DNA of 64,000 nucleotides. Origin: Sphingobium sp. WTD-1. Its GTDB lineage: Bacteria; Pseudomonadota; Alphaproteobacteria; Sphingomonadales; Sphingomonadaceae. The stretch is taken from positions 3,348,001 through 3,412,000 of the forward strand of contig NZ_CP119127.1 of NCBI RefSeq assembly GCF_030128825.1, read 5' to 3'. A model generated the notes under the pieces. That model searched no databases, was not told where the DNA came from, and saw only the letters and a list, made by a program, of their open reading frames with translations. Below are positions 10,641 to 21,041 of this stretch, in pieces. Position 1 is the first letter of the stretch. The number at the start of each line of letters is the position of its first letter. The position numbers and the translations under genes were made by a program.

Positions 10641-11809
10641 AGCGCCTGGCCGGCCGCCCAGCCGCTGGCCCAGGCCCATTGGAAATTATAGCCGCCCAGC
10701 CAGCCAGTAACGTCGACTGCCTCGCCAATGGCATAAAGCCCCGGCACCTTGGCGGCTTCCATCGTCCGCGACGACAGGCCGGCGGTGGCGATGCCGCCGA
10801 CCGTGACCTCTGCCTTGGCATAGCCTTCGGTGCCGGAGGGGATGAAGGACCAGCCCGCCAGCCGCTCGCCAATCTGGCGCAGGGTCTTGTCGGGCAGATT
10901 GCCAAGGTCGCCCTGCGCACCAATCCGTTCGAGCAGGGCATCGGCCATCCGCTCGGGGAAGCGCTCGACCAGCACGCGTCGCAAGCCCGTGCGAGGGCGA
11001 TTGCGTTTCTCGTCGAGCAACCAGTCCGTGCCAAGATCAGGCAGGAAATTGACGTGGATCGGCGTACGATGCTCCCAATAGGAGGAAATCTGCAACATCG
11101 CCGGGCCGGAGAGGCCACGATGGGTGAAGAGCGCCGCCTCACGGAACCGGGTCTTGTTCCAGCGCACCTCCACCTCGGCCGAGACACCCGACAGCGACTG
11201 GAACAGCGCGTCGTCCGGCCCCAGGGTGAAGGGCACGAGCGCCGGCCGGGGCTGCACCACCTTGAGATCGAACTGGCGCGCGACCTCATAGGCAAAGCCG
11301 GTCGCGCCCAATTTCGGGATGGAGGGACCACCGGTCGCCAGCACCAGCGATGGCGCGGACACGATGCAATCCCCCAGCCTGACGCGGAACAGGCCATCGC
11401 CATGGGCGATATCCGTCACCGGCTGGCCCAGCGCCATGGTCACGCCGCCGGCTGCGCACTCCTCCGCCAGCATGGCGACGATCTGCTTCGCCGATCCGTC
11501 GCAGAAGAGCTGCCCCAGCGTCTTTTCATGCCAGGCGATGCCATAGCGGCCGATCAGGGTGAGGAAATCCTGCGGCGTATAGCGGCCCAGCGCCGACTTG
11601 GCGAAATGGGGATTGGCCGACAGATAGCGATCGGCGGCGGTATGAATATTGGTGAAATTGCAGCGCCCACCGCCCGAGATCAGGATCTTCTTGCCCGGCG
11701 CATCGGCATGATCGGCCAGCAGCACCCTGCGGCCGCGCTGGCCGGCAGTCGCGGCGCACATCATCCCGGCGGCGCCTGCGCCCAGGATTATCGCGTCATA
11801 GTCGCTCAT
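10637..11809 (-). CDS. HI0933/YhiN-family flavoprotein
   Basis: A 390-residue FAD-binding protein. The N-terminus SDYDAIILGAGAAGMMCA is a dinucleotide-binding GxGxxG, followed by the family segment KKILISGGGRCNFTN. The C-terminal GGYNFQWAWASGWAAGQAL closes the FAD site, as in the HI0933/YhiN family. The physiological reaction of this family is unclear. The ATG at 11809 overlaps the TGA of the upstream UPF0178 gene by one base (TGATG), and the end overlaps the kinase stop by three bases in convergent orientation. A GTG directly upstream is an alternative start. Confidence 0.85.
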   Translation of the reverse strand: MSDYDAIILGAGAAGMMCAATAGQRGRRVLLADHADAPGKKILISGGGRCNFTNIHTAADRYLSANPHFAKSALGRYTPQDFLTLIGRYGIAWHEKTLGQLFCDGSAKQIVAMLAEECAAGGVTMALGQPVTDIAHGDGLFRVRLGDCIVSAPSLVLATGGPSIPKLGATGFAYEVARQFDLKVVQPRPALVPFTLGPDDALFQSLSGVSAEVEVRWNKTRFREAALFTHRGLSGPAMLQISSYWEHRTPIHVNFLPDLGTDWLLDEKRNRPRTGLRRVLVERFPERMADALLERIGAQGDLGNLPDKTLRQIGERLAGWSFIPSGTEGYAKAEVTVGGIATAGLSSRTMEAAKVPGLYAIGEAVDVTGWLGGYNFQWAWASGWAAGQAL

Positions 11810-12264
11810 CACCGCCCCCGCTTCATCCGCACGATCGCCTCGTCCAGCGCGGACAGGAAGCGGGATCGATCGGCCTTGGAGAAAGGCGGTGGGCCGCCGA
11901 CCGGATCGCCGACCGCGCCGGCGCGCAGGTCCGCCATGATCGCCCGCACCGCGATGGCGCTGCCGATCGAGGCGCTGGTAAAGGGCTTGCCATTGGGCGC
12001 GATCACCCCGGCCCCGGCCTTAAGGCAACGGTCGGCGAGCAGGATGTCGGCGGTGATGCACAGCGTATCGGCACCGGCGCGTTCGGCGATCCAGTCGTCG
12101 GCGGCGTCGAATCCGTCGCTCACCACCACGCGGTCGATCAGGTCATGCGCCGGAATGCGGATCGGGCTGTTGCTGACGATGGTGACCGGCACGCCATGGC
12201 GAAAGGCAACCTTGTAGATTTCCTCCTTCACCGGGCAGGCGTCGGCATCGACCAATATGTGCAT
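11809..12264 (-). CDS. UPF0178 (YaiI/YqxD) family protein
   Basis: A 151-residue protein starting MHILVDADACPVKEEI, the acidic N-terminal motif of the UPF0178 family, a PIN-like fold whose biological role is uncertain. Other family marks are VVSDGFDAADDWI and LCITADILLADRCL, again with acidic residues that could bind metal. The ATG at 12264 has an AAAGGA ribosome site; the longer upstream frame is arginine-rich and not family-like. Coupled to the flavoprotein gene downstream. Confidence 0.88.
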   Translation of the reverse strand: MHILVDADACPVKEEIYKVAFRHGVPVTIVSNSPIRIPAHDLIDRVVVSDGFDAADDWIAERAGADTLCITADILLADRCLKAGAGVIAPNGKPFTSASIGSAIAVRAIMADLRAGAVGDPVGGPPPFSKADRSRFLSALDEAIVRMKRGR

Positions 12265-12328
12265 CGCCGCGCTGTCCTTTCGTTCCGGCCGTTCGCGGCG
12301 GCGATAGGCGGACAGGGACGAACGTGCA

Positions 12329-12355
12329 ATGGGCCGGGGAAACACCCCGGCCCAT
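12329..12355 (-). terminator. Hairpin terminator after aldo/keto reductase gene
   Basis: Perfect 11-base arms ATGGGCCGGGG (12329-12339) and CCCCGGCCCAT (12345-12355) with a five-base AAACA loop, seven bases past the reductase stop. Very stable by composition. The T-run beyond it on the minus strand is poor, so termination may depend on hairpin strength or Rho. Confidence 0.6.
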
Positions 12356-12361
12356 CCGTAG

Positions 12362-13441
<1,080 letters not shown>

Positions 13442-13447
13442 TCATGA

Positions 13448-14344
13448 ATGCGGCGCGAAGAGCTGGTCGACCTCAACGCCTTCCTGATGGTCGCCGACAC
13501 CGGCAATTTCACCCGAGCGGCCGCGCTGCTCGGCACGTCGCAGTCCGCGCTCAGCCATACCATCAGGCGGCTGGAAACGCGCCTGGGCGTGCGCCTGCTC
13601 ACCCGCACCACCCGCAGCGTCTCCCTGACCGAGGCCGGCGATCGCCTGTCCGCCACGCTACGCCCGGCACTCGACAGCATCGCGACCGAACTCGCCTCGC
13701 TCGGCGACCTGCGCGAACGGCCGGCCGGCACCATCCGCATCACCGCCGCCGAACATGCCAGCAACACGGTCGTCTGGCCAGCATTGCAACGGCTGTTGCC
13801 ACGCTATCCCGACATCCATGTCGAATTGAGCATCGATTCCGGCTTTGTCGACATCGTCAAGGAACGCTTCGATGCCGGCGTGCGGCTGGGCGAAGCGATC
13901 GCCAAGGATATGGTCGCCGTGCGCATCGGCCCGGACCTGCGCATGATCGTGGTCGGCGCGCCCGCCTATTTCGCCAGCCGCCCGGTGCCGCGCACGCCGC
14001 AGGATCTGGCCGCGCATGACTGCATCAATCTCCGCCTGCGCAGCGCCGGCGGCCTCTATGCTTGGGAGCTGGAAAAGGATGGCCATGAAATCCGGGTGCG
14101 GGTGGAGGGGCAACTGGCCTTCAACAGTATAGAGATGATCCGCCGCGCCGCCCTTGCCGGCTTCGGCCTCGCCTTCGTGATGGAGGATCAGGTGCGTGCA
14201 GATATCGACGAAGGCAGGCTGATCCCGGTGCTGGAGGACTGGTGCCCGCCCTTTGCCGGCTATCATCTTTATTATCCCAGCCGCCGCCAGCCCGCCGCCG
14301 CGTTCAGCATATTGGTCGACGCGCTGCGCTATCGCGGTCCCTAG
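13448..14344 (+). CDS. LysR-family transcriptional regulator
   Basis: A 298-residue regulator with an N-terminal winged helix (about 5-62: LNAFLMVADTGNFTRAAALL) and a periplasmic-binding-like effector domain from about 92. It belongs to the large group of LysR proteins resembling the CrgA/DhcR branch (FDAGVRLGEAI, DMVAVRIGPDLRM). Placed head to head with the aldo/keto reductase, which it probably controls. The ATG at 13448 has GGAG eight bases upstream. Confidence 0.88.
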   Translation: MRREELVDLNAFLMVADTGNFTRAAALLGTSQSALSHTIRRLETRLGVRLLTRTTRSVSLTEAGDRLSATLRPALDSIATELASLGDLRERPAGTIRITAAEHASNTVVWPALQRLLPRYPDIHVELSIDSGFVDIVKERFDAGVRLGEAIAKDMVAVRIGPDLRMIVVGAPAYFASRPVPRTPQDLAAHDCINLRLRSAGGLYAWELEKDGHEIRVRVEGQLAFNSIEMIRRAALAGFGLAFVMEDQVRADIDEGRLIPVLEDWCPPFAGYHLYYPSRRQPAAAFSILVDALRYRGP

Positions 14345-14395
14345 GCCATTTTGCCGCCTTCTCCCGCGGCGATAACTGTCCTACATGGAGGGACA

Positions 14396-14818
14396 ATGAG
14401 CGCATCCCTCTACAATAACGACATTCTTCGCCTCGCCGCGAGCATCCCGCACCACCAGCGGCTGGCCGATCCGCAGGCCAGCGTTGAGAAGCGGTCACCG
14501 ACCTGCGGCTCGCGCATCACCGCCGACGTCCGCATGGCCGACGGCAGGCTCGCCGAAATCGGCCTGGATGTGAAGGCCTGCGCCCTGGGCCAGGCCTCCG
14601 CCGCGCTGATGGCGGCGCAGGCGATCGGCCTCACTGCTGACGAACTGGCAGAGGCGCGCGACAAGCTGGCCGCCTATCTGTCGGGCGAGAGCGAGGATCT
14701 GGATTTCTGGCCCGGCCTTGCGGTGCTGGCGCCGGCCCGCGGCTATCCCGCGCGCCACCCCTCGATCCGTCTGGGCTTCGAGGCGATCGCCGAAGCCGCG
14801 CGGATGGCGGACGCCTGA
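14396..14818 (+). CDS. NifU/IscU-like iron-sulfur scaffold protein
   Basis: A 140-residue member of the IscU/NifU N-terminal family. Two of the cluster-ligand cysteines are recognisable, in SPTCGSRIT and KACALGQAS. The third, normally near the C-terminus, appears to be replaced in the segment YPARHPSIRLGFEA, as in several alphaproteobacterial relatives, so classical scaffold function is uncertain. The ATG at 14396 has GGAGGGA upstream. Its TGA overlaps the antiporter ATG by one base. Confidence 0.8.
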   Translation: MSASLYNNDILRLAASIPHHQRLADPQASVEKRSPTCGSRITADVRMADGRLAEIGLDVKACALGQASAALMAAQAIGLTADELAEARDKLAAYLSGESEDLDFWPGLAVLAPARGYPARHPSIRLGFEAIAEAARMADA

Positions 14819-16620
14819 TGCCGGTCGCCGAAACCGCCAGGTCGGCCACCGACGTTCTCCTGTCCGAAGGCGTGATCCTGCTGGGCGTCGCCGTGGCCTT
14901 CGTCCTGCTGTTCCGCCGCTTCGGCCTGGGTGCGGTGCTGGGCTATCTGGTCGCCGGCGCGCTGGTCGGCCCGCAAGGGCTGGGCCTGGTCGGCGGCGCG
15001 GAATCGAAGCTTGCGATTGCAGAAATCGGCATCGTCCTGCTGCTCTTCCTCGTCGGCCTCGAACTCCATCCCGCCCGCCTTTGGCGACTGAAGCGCGACA
15101 TCTTCGCGCTCGGCCTGGCACAGGTGGTGCTATGCGGCCTCGCCCTCATCGCCATCATCTTCTATTCGACCGGCTTCACCTGGGGCGCGGCGATCGCGCT
15201 CGGCCTGCCGCTCGCCCTGTCCTCGACCGCGCAGGTGCTGCCCAGCCTCAAATCCAGCGGCCGCATCAACTCGCCCTTTGGCGAGAAGGTCTTCTCGATC
15301 CTGCTGTTCCAGGATCTCTCGATCGTCCCGCTGATCACCATCGTCGCGGCTCTTTCCCGCAATCCGGCCGATGCCGGCGGCCCGCCCGGATGGGTGATGG
15401 CCGGCTATACCGTTGCCGCGATCGCCGGGCTGGTGCTGGCCGGCCGCTTCATCCTGCGGCCATTGCTCAACCTGGTCGGGCGTCAGGGCGAACGCGAATT
15501 GTTCGTCGCGGTAGGGCTCTTCACCGTGCTGGCCGCCGCGTCGGTGATGCACAGCCTGCACCTCTCGACCGCGCTGGGCGCCTTCGTCGCCGGCGTGATG
15601 CTGGCCGACTCCCCCTATCGCCACGAGATCGAATCCGATGTCGAACCGTTCCGTTCGATCCTGCTCGGCCTCTTCTTCCTGGCCGTCGGCATGGTTCTGG
15701 ACCTGCGCGCCGTCGCCGCCAATCCGCTGTTCGTCATCGGCATGGCGCCGATGCTCGTCGCGACCAAGGCCGCGATCATCACCCTGCTCGCCCGGCTGTT
15801 CGGCATGGCCTGGCAACAGGCATTGAGCGCCGGCCTGCTCCTGTCCCAAGGCGGTGAATTCGGCTTCGTCCTCTTTGCCCAGGCGCAGAATGCCTATCTG
15901 ATCGCGCCGCAGGCGGCGAGCCTATTCAGCGCGATCGTCACCTTCTCGATGGCGACCACCCCCTTCCTGATGCTGTTTGCCCGCCGCTTCGAATTCGCCC
16001 AGCCCAAGGATCGTGACGACCTGCCCGGACCGGAGGATGCGCCGCGCGGCAGCGCCATCATCGTGGGCTATGGCCGGTTCGGCCAGACCGTGGCGCAGAT
16101 GCTGATGGGCCATGGCTTCGGCGTCGTGCTGATCGACAAGAAGCCCGCCCAGATCGAGGTGTCGAGCCGTTTCGACATGAAGGTCTATTATGGCGACGGC
16201 ACCCGCATCGACCTGCTCCACCGCGCCGGCGCCGACGAAGCCCGCCTGATCGCCTTCTGCATCGACGATCCGTCGCTCGATGCCCGCGCGCTCCAGCCGA
16301 TTGCCGAGGCCTTCCCGCAGGCCGCCCTGATGGCCCGCGTGTTCGACCGCCGTCAGCTTCTGGCGATGCAGGATCTCGATCTGGCCGGGGTGGTCCGCGA
16401 AGTATTCGAATCGGCGGTCTGCATGGGCGTCCAGGCGATGCAGACGCTGGGCGTGCCGCCCGAAGAGGTCGAGGAAGTCGAGCGCCAATATCGCGAAAAT
16501 GACAGCCAGCGCCTCGCCCTGCAGATCGAGCATGGCAATCTGCTGGCGGCCAAGGATCTGATGTACCGCCCCGGTCGGGGCATGCGCCTGCGCGCGCGCG
16601 GAGATGGAGAAGAAGCATGA
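14818..16620 (+). CDS. CPA2 cation:proton antiporter with RCK domain (KefB/KefC-like)
   Basis: A 600-residue inner-membrane antiporter: about 12 hydrophobic segments (residues 15-395) with the CPA2 motifs GLELHPARLW, LGLPLALSSTAQV and FQDLSIVPL, then a cytoplasmic TrkA-N nucleotide-binding domain starting SAIIVGYGRFGQTVAQML. The C-terminus is charged. It probably exchanges K+ for H+ and is gated by the RCK domain; the KefF/KefG ancillary subunit is not adjacent. Coupled by TGATG to the scaffold gene upstream and by ATGA to the DUF423 gene downstream. Confidence 0.9.
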   Translation: MPVAETARSATDVLLSEGVILLGVAVAFVLLFRRFGLGAVLGYLVAGALVGPQGLGLVGGAESKLAIAEIGIVLLLFLVGLELHPARLWRLKRDIFALGLAQVVLCGLALIAIIFYSTGFTWGAAIALGLPLALSSTAQVLPSLKSSGRINSPFGEKVFSILLFQDLSIVPLITIVAALSRNPADAGGPPGWVMAGYTVAAIAGLVLAGRFILRPLLNLVGRQGERELFVAVGLFTVLAAASVMHSLHLSTALGAFVAGVMLADSPYRHEIESDVEPFRSILLGLFFLAVGMVLDLRAVAANPLFVIGMAPMLVATKAAIITLLARLFGMAWQQALSAGLLLSQGGEFGFVLFAQAQNAYLIAPQAASLFSAIVTFSMATTPFLMLFARRFEFAQPKDRDDLPGPEDAPRGSAIIVGYGRFGQTVAQMLMGHGFGVVLIDKKPAQIEVSSRFDMKVYYGDGTRIDLLHRAGADEARLIAFCIDDPSLDARALQPIAEAFPQAALMARVFDRRQLLAMQDLDLAGVVREVFESAVCMGVQAMQTLGVPPEEVEEVERQYRENDSQRLALQIEHGNLLAAKDLMYRPGRGMRLRARGDGEEA

Positions 16621-16946
16621 TCGCCATTCTGGCCGCCCTGTCGGCAGCGCTTGCCATTGCTGCCGATGCCTTTGGCGCCCATGGCGCCGCCAGCCCGCAG
16701 GCAGCGGAGTGGCTGCGCACCGGCGGCCTCTATCAGCTGATCCATGCCGTCGCCGTCCTGACGATCATGGGCATTACGCGCGGCGGCGCCCTGTTGCTGC
16801 TGATCGGCGCGGCGATCTTTGCCGTCAGCCTCTATGCCATGGCGCTGGGCTGCCCGCGCTGGCTCGGCGCGGTGACGCCGATCGGCGGCGCGATGATGAT
16901 CGGCGGCTGGCTCTGGGCGGCTTTTGCCTATTGGCAGCGTGGCTGA
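16617..16946 (+). CDS. DUF423 membrane protein
   Basis: A 109-residue protein with three to four hydrophobic segments. The family pattern is clear: AADAFGAHGAAS, then WLRTGGLYQLIHAVAVL and LGAVTPIGGAMMIGGWLW. The function of DUF423 proteins is unknown. It overlaps the antiporter gene by four bases (ATGA) and is the last gene of that operon. Confidence 0.88.
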   Translation: MIAILAALSAALAIAADAFGAHGAASPQAAEWLRTGGLYQLIHAVAVLTIMGITRGGALLLLIGAAIFAVSLYAMALGCPRWLGAVTPIGGAMMIGGWLWAAFAYWQRG

Positions 16947-16990
16947 GCCAGCCACTTGCCGCCGCAGTTGGACACGCCTAGATAATCGCC

Positions 16991-17458
16991 ATGGCAGATC
17001 ATTCGCACCATCATCATCTCGAACCCACCGGCAAGAAGCTGGCCGACGCGGCGCAGGCTACGCTGGAGGCGAAGGATGAGCAGTGGACGCCAATGCGCGC
17101 CGCCATCTTCGACGCGCTGGCAGCCGAGGAAAAGCCGGCATCGGCCTATGATATCGCCGACACCGTGTCCAAGGCGCGCGGCAAGCGGGTCGCGCCCAAC
17201 AGCGTCTACCGCATCCTCGACCTGTTCGTGGCGAACAATATCGCGATGCGGGTGGAAAGCGCGAACGCCTATATCGCCAACGCCCATCCCGGTTGCCATC
17301 ATGACTGCATCTTCCTGGTCTGCGACAGTTGCGGCCAGGTGACGCATATCGACAATGATCCCATTACCGGATCGCTGCGGTCGGTGGCGGAAAAGGCCGG
17401 CTTCGCGCCGGTGCGTCCGGTGATCGAGGTGCGCGGCACCTGCAGCGCCTGCCACTGA
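16991..17458 (+). CDS. zur: Fur-family regulator, probably Zur
   Basis: A 155-residue Fur-fold repressor with an N-terminal winged helix (about 30-90: TPMRAAIFDALAAEEKPASA, then NSVYRILDLF) and a metal-binding dimerisation domain. The structural zinc site is complete: C111-x-x-C114 and C151-x-x-C154. The segment HPGCHHDCIFLVCDSCG is typical of zinc-sensing Zur rather than iron-sensing Fur. The extreme N-terminus is His-rich (residues 4-9 HSHHHH), an unusual extra metal-binding feature. It lies 10 bases upstream of pnuC; no zinc transporter is adjacent. Confidence 0.85.
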   Translation: MADHSHHHHLEPTGKKLADAAQATLEAKDEQWTPMRAAIFDALAAEEKPASAYDIADTVSKARGKRVAPNSVYRILDLFVANNIAMRVESANAYIANAHPGCHHDCIFLVCDSCGQVTHIDNDPITGSLRSVAEKAGFAPVRPVIEVRGTCSACH

Positions 17459-17468
17459 CGGGCGGTTC

Positions 17469-18038
17469 ATGACCATCATCGAATGGGTCGCAGCGGCGCT
17501 CGGCCTGATCAATGTCGTGCTGGTGGCGCGCCGTTCGCTGTGGAACTATCCGTTCGGCATCGCCATGGTCGCGCTCTATTTCTTCGTCTTCTTCGAGGCG
17601 AAGCTCTACAGCGACGCGCTCCTGCAAATCTTCTTCCTGATCATCAATGCCTATGGCTGGTGGAACTGGGTGCATAGCGAGAAGGTCGCCGACGGCGGCA
17701 TAGCGGTCGCGCGGCTTAGCGTTCCTGCCCGCCTTGCCTGGATCGCGGGCACTGCACTCGCCAGCCTGGCCTGGGGCATGGGCATGGCCCATTACACCGA
17801 TGCCGCCGCGCCCTTCGCCGACGCCATGATCGCCGGCATGAGCGTCGCCGCACAGATATTGCAGTCGCAGCGCAAGGTCGAAAGCTGGGTGCTGTGGGTG
17901 GCGGTCGATGCGCTCGCCACCGGCCTATTCTGGAGCCGTGGCCTGATCGCGACGGCGATCCTCTACGCCATCTTCTTCTTCATCGCGTTATGGGGCCTGA
18001 TCGCCTGGCACCGCACGATGGATCAGGCGCCGGCATGA
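17469..18038 (+). CDS. pnuC: Nicotinamide riboside transporter
   Basis: A 189-residue PnuC-family facilitator with seven hydrophobic segments. Signatures include RRSLWNYPFGI and INAYGWWNW, the riboside-binding aromatic motif. It imports nicotinamide riboside, which is trapped by phosphorylation. The stop overlaps the NadR-like kinase start by four bases (ATGA), so importer and kinase are made together. Confidence 0.93.
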   Translation: MTIIEWVAAALGLINVVLVARRSLWNYPFGIAMVALYFFVFFEAKLYSDALLQIFFLIINAYGWWNWVHSEKVADGGIAVARLSVPARLAWIAGTALASLAWGMGMAHYTDAAAPFADAMIAGMSVAAQILQSQRKVESWVLWVAVDALATGLFWSRGLIATAILYAIFFFIALWGLIAWHRTMDQAPA

Positions 18039-19057
18039 CCCGCGGCTTCCTGCTCGGCAAGTTCATGCCGCCTCATGCCGGCCATCAGATGTTGATCGAC
18101 AGCGCGCGGGCGATGGTGGACGATCTCACCATCCTGGTCTGCTGGCTGCCGGACGATCCGATCCCCGGCCCGCTGCGGCTGCAATGGATGCGCGAACTGG
18201 CGCCGGGATGCCGGGTCATCGGCCATGATGCCGTCGTGCCGCAGGCTCCTGAAGACTCCGCCGATTTCTGGCCGATCTGGCGGGCCATCGTGGCGCAGGC
18301 CCATCCCGAGCCGATCGACCTGCTGTTCGCGGGCGAAGCCTATGGGCTGCGGCTGGCACAGGAAGTGGGCGGCCGCTTCGTGCCGCTGGGTGCCCGCATA
18401 TTGGGCGCGGACCGGGACGGACTGGGCGGCCTGTCCGCCAGCGCCGTGCGTGCCGATCCCTGGAGCCATTGGCGCTGGATCGCGCCGCCGGTCCGCGCCC
18501 ATTTCACCCGCACGATCGTGCTTCATGGTGTCGAAAGCACCGGCAAGTCGGTGCTGGCCGAACGCCTCGCCCGGCATTTCGACACGATCTGTGTGCCCGA
18601 ATATGGCCGCGCCCAGGCCGAAGTTCACAGCGTCGATATGGACGAGGCCGACCTGCTGCTGATCGGCGCGGCCCAGTCCGCGACGATCGCCGCCGGCCAG
18701 CGGCTGGCGAACCGTCGCCTGTTCGCCGACACCGACGCGCTGATGACGGCGGCCTGGGCTGAGATGATGATCGGCCATGTGCCCGACGCGCTGCTCGCCC
18801 ATCCCAAGGCAGACCTCTATCTGCTGCTGGAACCCGATGTCGCCTGGATCGACGATGGCACGCGCATCTATGGCGACGATCCGGTGCGGGCGCGATTTGC
18901 CGATATCAGCCGGAACGTGCTGATCGACAACGGCGTTAACTGGGCTTCGGTCGGCGGGGATTGGGACAGCCGTTTCACCCGCGCCGTTTCCCTGATTGAA
19001 GATTTGGCGCCCCCCTGCATGACGTCAGGGTTCGACTTGGCGCAGGAAAGCGAGTAG
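18035..19057 (+). CDS. NadR-like NMN adenylyltransferase / ribosylnicotinamide kinase
   Basis: A 340-residue two-domain enzyme. The N-terminal nucleotidyltransferase has [11 protein letters not shown] (HxGH) and [16 protein letters not shown] (the S-x-S-x-x-R region). The C-terminal kinase has P-loop GVESTGKS at about residues 167-174. It phosphorylates nicotinamide riboside and adenylates NMN, completing NAD salvage with PnuC. Unlike enterobacterial NadR there is no N-terminal DNA-binding domain, so it is not expected to be a repressor. ATG at 18035, coupled to pnuC. Confidence 0.9.
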   Translation: MTRGFLLGKFMPPHAGHQMLIDSARAMVDDLTILVCWLPDDPIPGPLRLQWMRELAPGCRVIGHDAVVPQAPEDSADFWPIWRAIVAQAHPEPIDLLFAGEAYGLRLAQEVGGRFVPLGARILGADRDGLGGLSASAVRADPWSHWRWIAPPVRAHFTRTIVLHGVESTGKSVLAERLARHFDTICVPEYGRAQAEVHSVDMDEADLLLIGAAQSATIAAGQRLANRRLFADTDALMTAAWAEMMIGHVPDALLAHPKADLYLLLEPDVAWIDDGTRIYGDDPVRARFADISRNVLIDNGVNWASVGGDWDSRFTRAVSLIEDLAPPCMTSGFDLAQESE

Positions 19058-19067
19058 GCAGTTCCCC

Positions 19068-20987
19068 ATGTCCAATCCGTCCACGCCGTTGCTCGACACC
19101 GTCAAGATACCCGCCGACCTGCGCAAGCTGCAGCCCGACCAGCTCCGCCAGCTGGCCGATGAACTGCGCGCCGAAACCATCGCCGCCGTCGGCGTGACCG
19201 GCGGCCATCTGGGGTCGGGCCTGGGTGTCGTGGAACTGACCACCGCCATCCATTATGTGTTCGACACGCCCAACGACAAGCTGGTCTGGGACGTTGGCCA
19301 TCAATGCTATCCGCACAAGATATTGACCGGCCGGCGCGACCGCATCCGCACCCTTCGCCAGGGCGGCGGCCTCAGCGGCTTCACCAAGCGCGCCGAGAGC
19401 GAATATGACCCGTTCGGCGCAGCGCACAGTTCGACCTCAATCAGCGCGGCGCTCGGCTTTGCCGTCGCCAACAAGATGCAGGACAAGCCCGGCAAGGGCA
19501 TCGCCGTGATCGGCGATGGCGCCATGTCGGCCGGCATGGCCTATGAGGCGATGAACAATGCGCGCGAGGCGGGCAACCGTCTGGTCGTCATCCTCAACGA
19601 CAATGACATGTCGATCGCCCCGCCGGTCGGTGGCTTGTCCGCCTATCTCGCCCGACTGGTGTCGAGCCGCGAGTTTCTGGGCCTGCGCGACATGGCGAAG
19701 AAGCTGGCGCGCAAGCTGCCCCGCCCACTGCACAAGGCAGCCAAGAAGACCGACGAATTCGCGCGCGGCATGGCGACCGGCGGCACCCTGTTCGAGGAAC
19801 TGGGCTTCTATTATGTCGGCCCGATCGACGGCCATAATCTCGAGCATCTGATCCCGGTGCTGGAAAATGTCCGTGATGCGGCCGAAGGGCCGTGCCTGAT
19901 CCATGTCGTGACCCAGAAGGGCAAGGGCTATGGCCCGGCCGAGGCAGCCGCCGACAAATATCATGGCGTGCAGAAGTTCGACGTCATCACCGGCACCCAG
20001 GCGAAGGCCCCTCCGGGTCCGCCCAGCTACACCAATGTCTTTGCCCAGGCGCTGATCGCCGAGGCAGAGCGCGATCCGCGCGTCTGCGCGATCACCGCCG
20101 CCATGCCGTCGGGCACGGGCCTCGACAAGTTCGAGCTGGCCTTCCCCGACCGCATTTTCGACGTCGGCATCGCCGAACAGCATGCGGTGACTTTCGCTGC
20201 CGGCCTCGCGGCCCAGGGGATGCGCCCCTTCTGCGCCATCTATTCGACCTTCCTGCAACGCGCCTATGACCAGGTGGTGCATGATGTCGCGATCCAGAAC
20301 CTGCCGGTGCGTTTTGCCATCGACCGCGCCGGCCTGGTCGGCGCCGACGGATCGACCCATGCCGGCAGCTTCGACGTCACCTATCTCGCCAGCCTGCCCA
20401 ATTTCGTGGTGATGGCCGCCGCCGACGAGGCGGAACTGACGCACATGGTCCACACCTGCGCCGTGCATGACAGCGGGCCGATCGCGGTGCGCTATCCCCG
20501 CGGCAATGGCACGGGTGTCGCCATGCCGCAGGTTCCCGAAGCGCTGGAGATCGGCAAGGGCCGCGTCGTGCGCGAAGGGCGCCAGGTCGCGATCCTGTCG
20601 CTCGGCACCCGACTGGAGGAAGCGATGAAGGCGGCCGACACGCTGGAGGCCAAGGGCCTCTCGGCCTCAGTCGTCGACCTGCGCTTCGCCAAGCCGCTGG
20701 ACGAGGCGCTGATCCGCCGGATGCTGACCACCCATGAGGTGGCGGTGACGATCGAGGAAGGGTCGATCGGCGGCCTTGGCGCCCATGTCCTCACCCTGGC
20801 GAGCGACCTTGGCCTCACCGACCATGGTCTCAAGATCCGCACCATGCGCCTGCCCGACATCTTCCAGGACCAGGACAAGCCCGAACAGCAATATGCCGAT
20901 GCGCGGCTGGATGCCGATGCGATCGTCGACACGGTGCTGACGGCGCTGCGCCACAACAGTGCCGGGGTGGAGGAAGCGCGGGCCTGA
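19068..20987 (+). CDS. dxs: 1-deoxy-D-xylulose-5-phosphate synthase
   Basis: Entry enzyme of the MEP isoprenoid pathway, condensing pyruvate and glyceraldehyde 3-phosphate with thiamine diphosphate. It has 639 residues, the usual length. Visible are the catalytic His segment [15 protein letters not shown], the thiamine-binding [17 protein letters not shown] through NDNDMSI, the catalytic Glu region [16 protein letters not shown], and the transketolase C-terminal domain. It follows the nadR-like gene by 10 bases and may be cotranscribed. Confidence 0.96.
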   Translation: MSNPSTPLLDTVKIPADLRKLQPDQLRQLADELRAETIAAVGVTGGHLGSGLGVVELTTAIHYVFDTPNDKLVWDVGHQCYPHKILTGRRDRIRTLRQGGGLSGFTKRAESEYDPFGAAHSSTSISAALGFAVANKMQDKPGKGIAVIGDGAMSAGMAYEAMNNAREAGNRLVVILNDNDMSIAPPVGGLSAYLARLVSSREFLGLRDMAKKLARKLPRPLHKAAKKTDEFARGMATGGTLFEELGFYYVGPIDGHNLEHLIPVLENVRDAAEGPCLIHVVTQKGKGYGPAEAAADKYHGVQKFDVITGTQAKAPPGPPSYTNVFAQALIAEAERDPRVCAITAAMPSGTGLDKFELAFPDRIFDVGIAEQHAVTFAAGLAAQGMRPFCAIYSTFLQRAYDQVVHDVAIQNLPVRFAIDRAGLVGADGSTHAGSFDVTYLASLPNFVVMAAADEAELTHMVHTCAVHDSGPIAVRYPRGNGTGVAMPQVPEALEIGKGRVVREGRQVAILSLGTRLEEAMKAADTLEAKGLSASVVDLRFAKPLDEALIRRMLTTHEVAVTIEEGSIGGLGAHVLTLASDLGLTDHGLKIRTMRLPDIFQDQDKPEQQYADARLDADAIVDTVLTALRHNSAGVEEARA

Positions 20988-21041
20988 AGGTCCGCGCTGG
21001 ACCTCCTCCCCCAACTGCCCTAGCCTGCCTTCCGCTGGACC

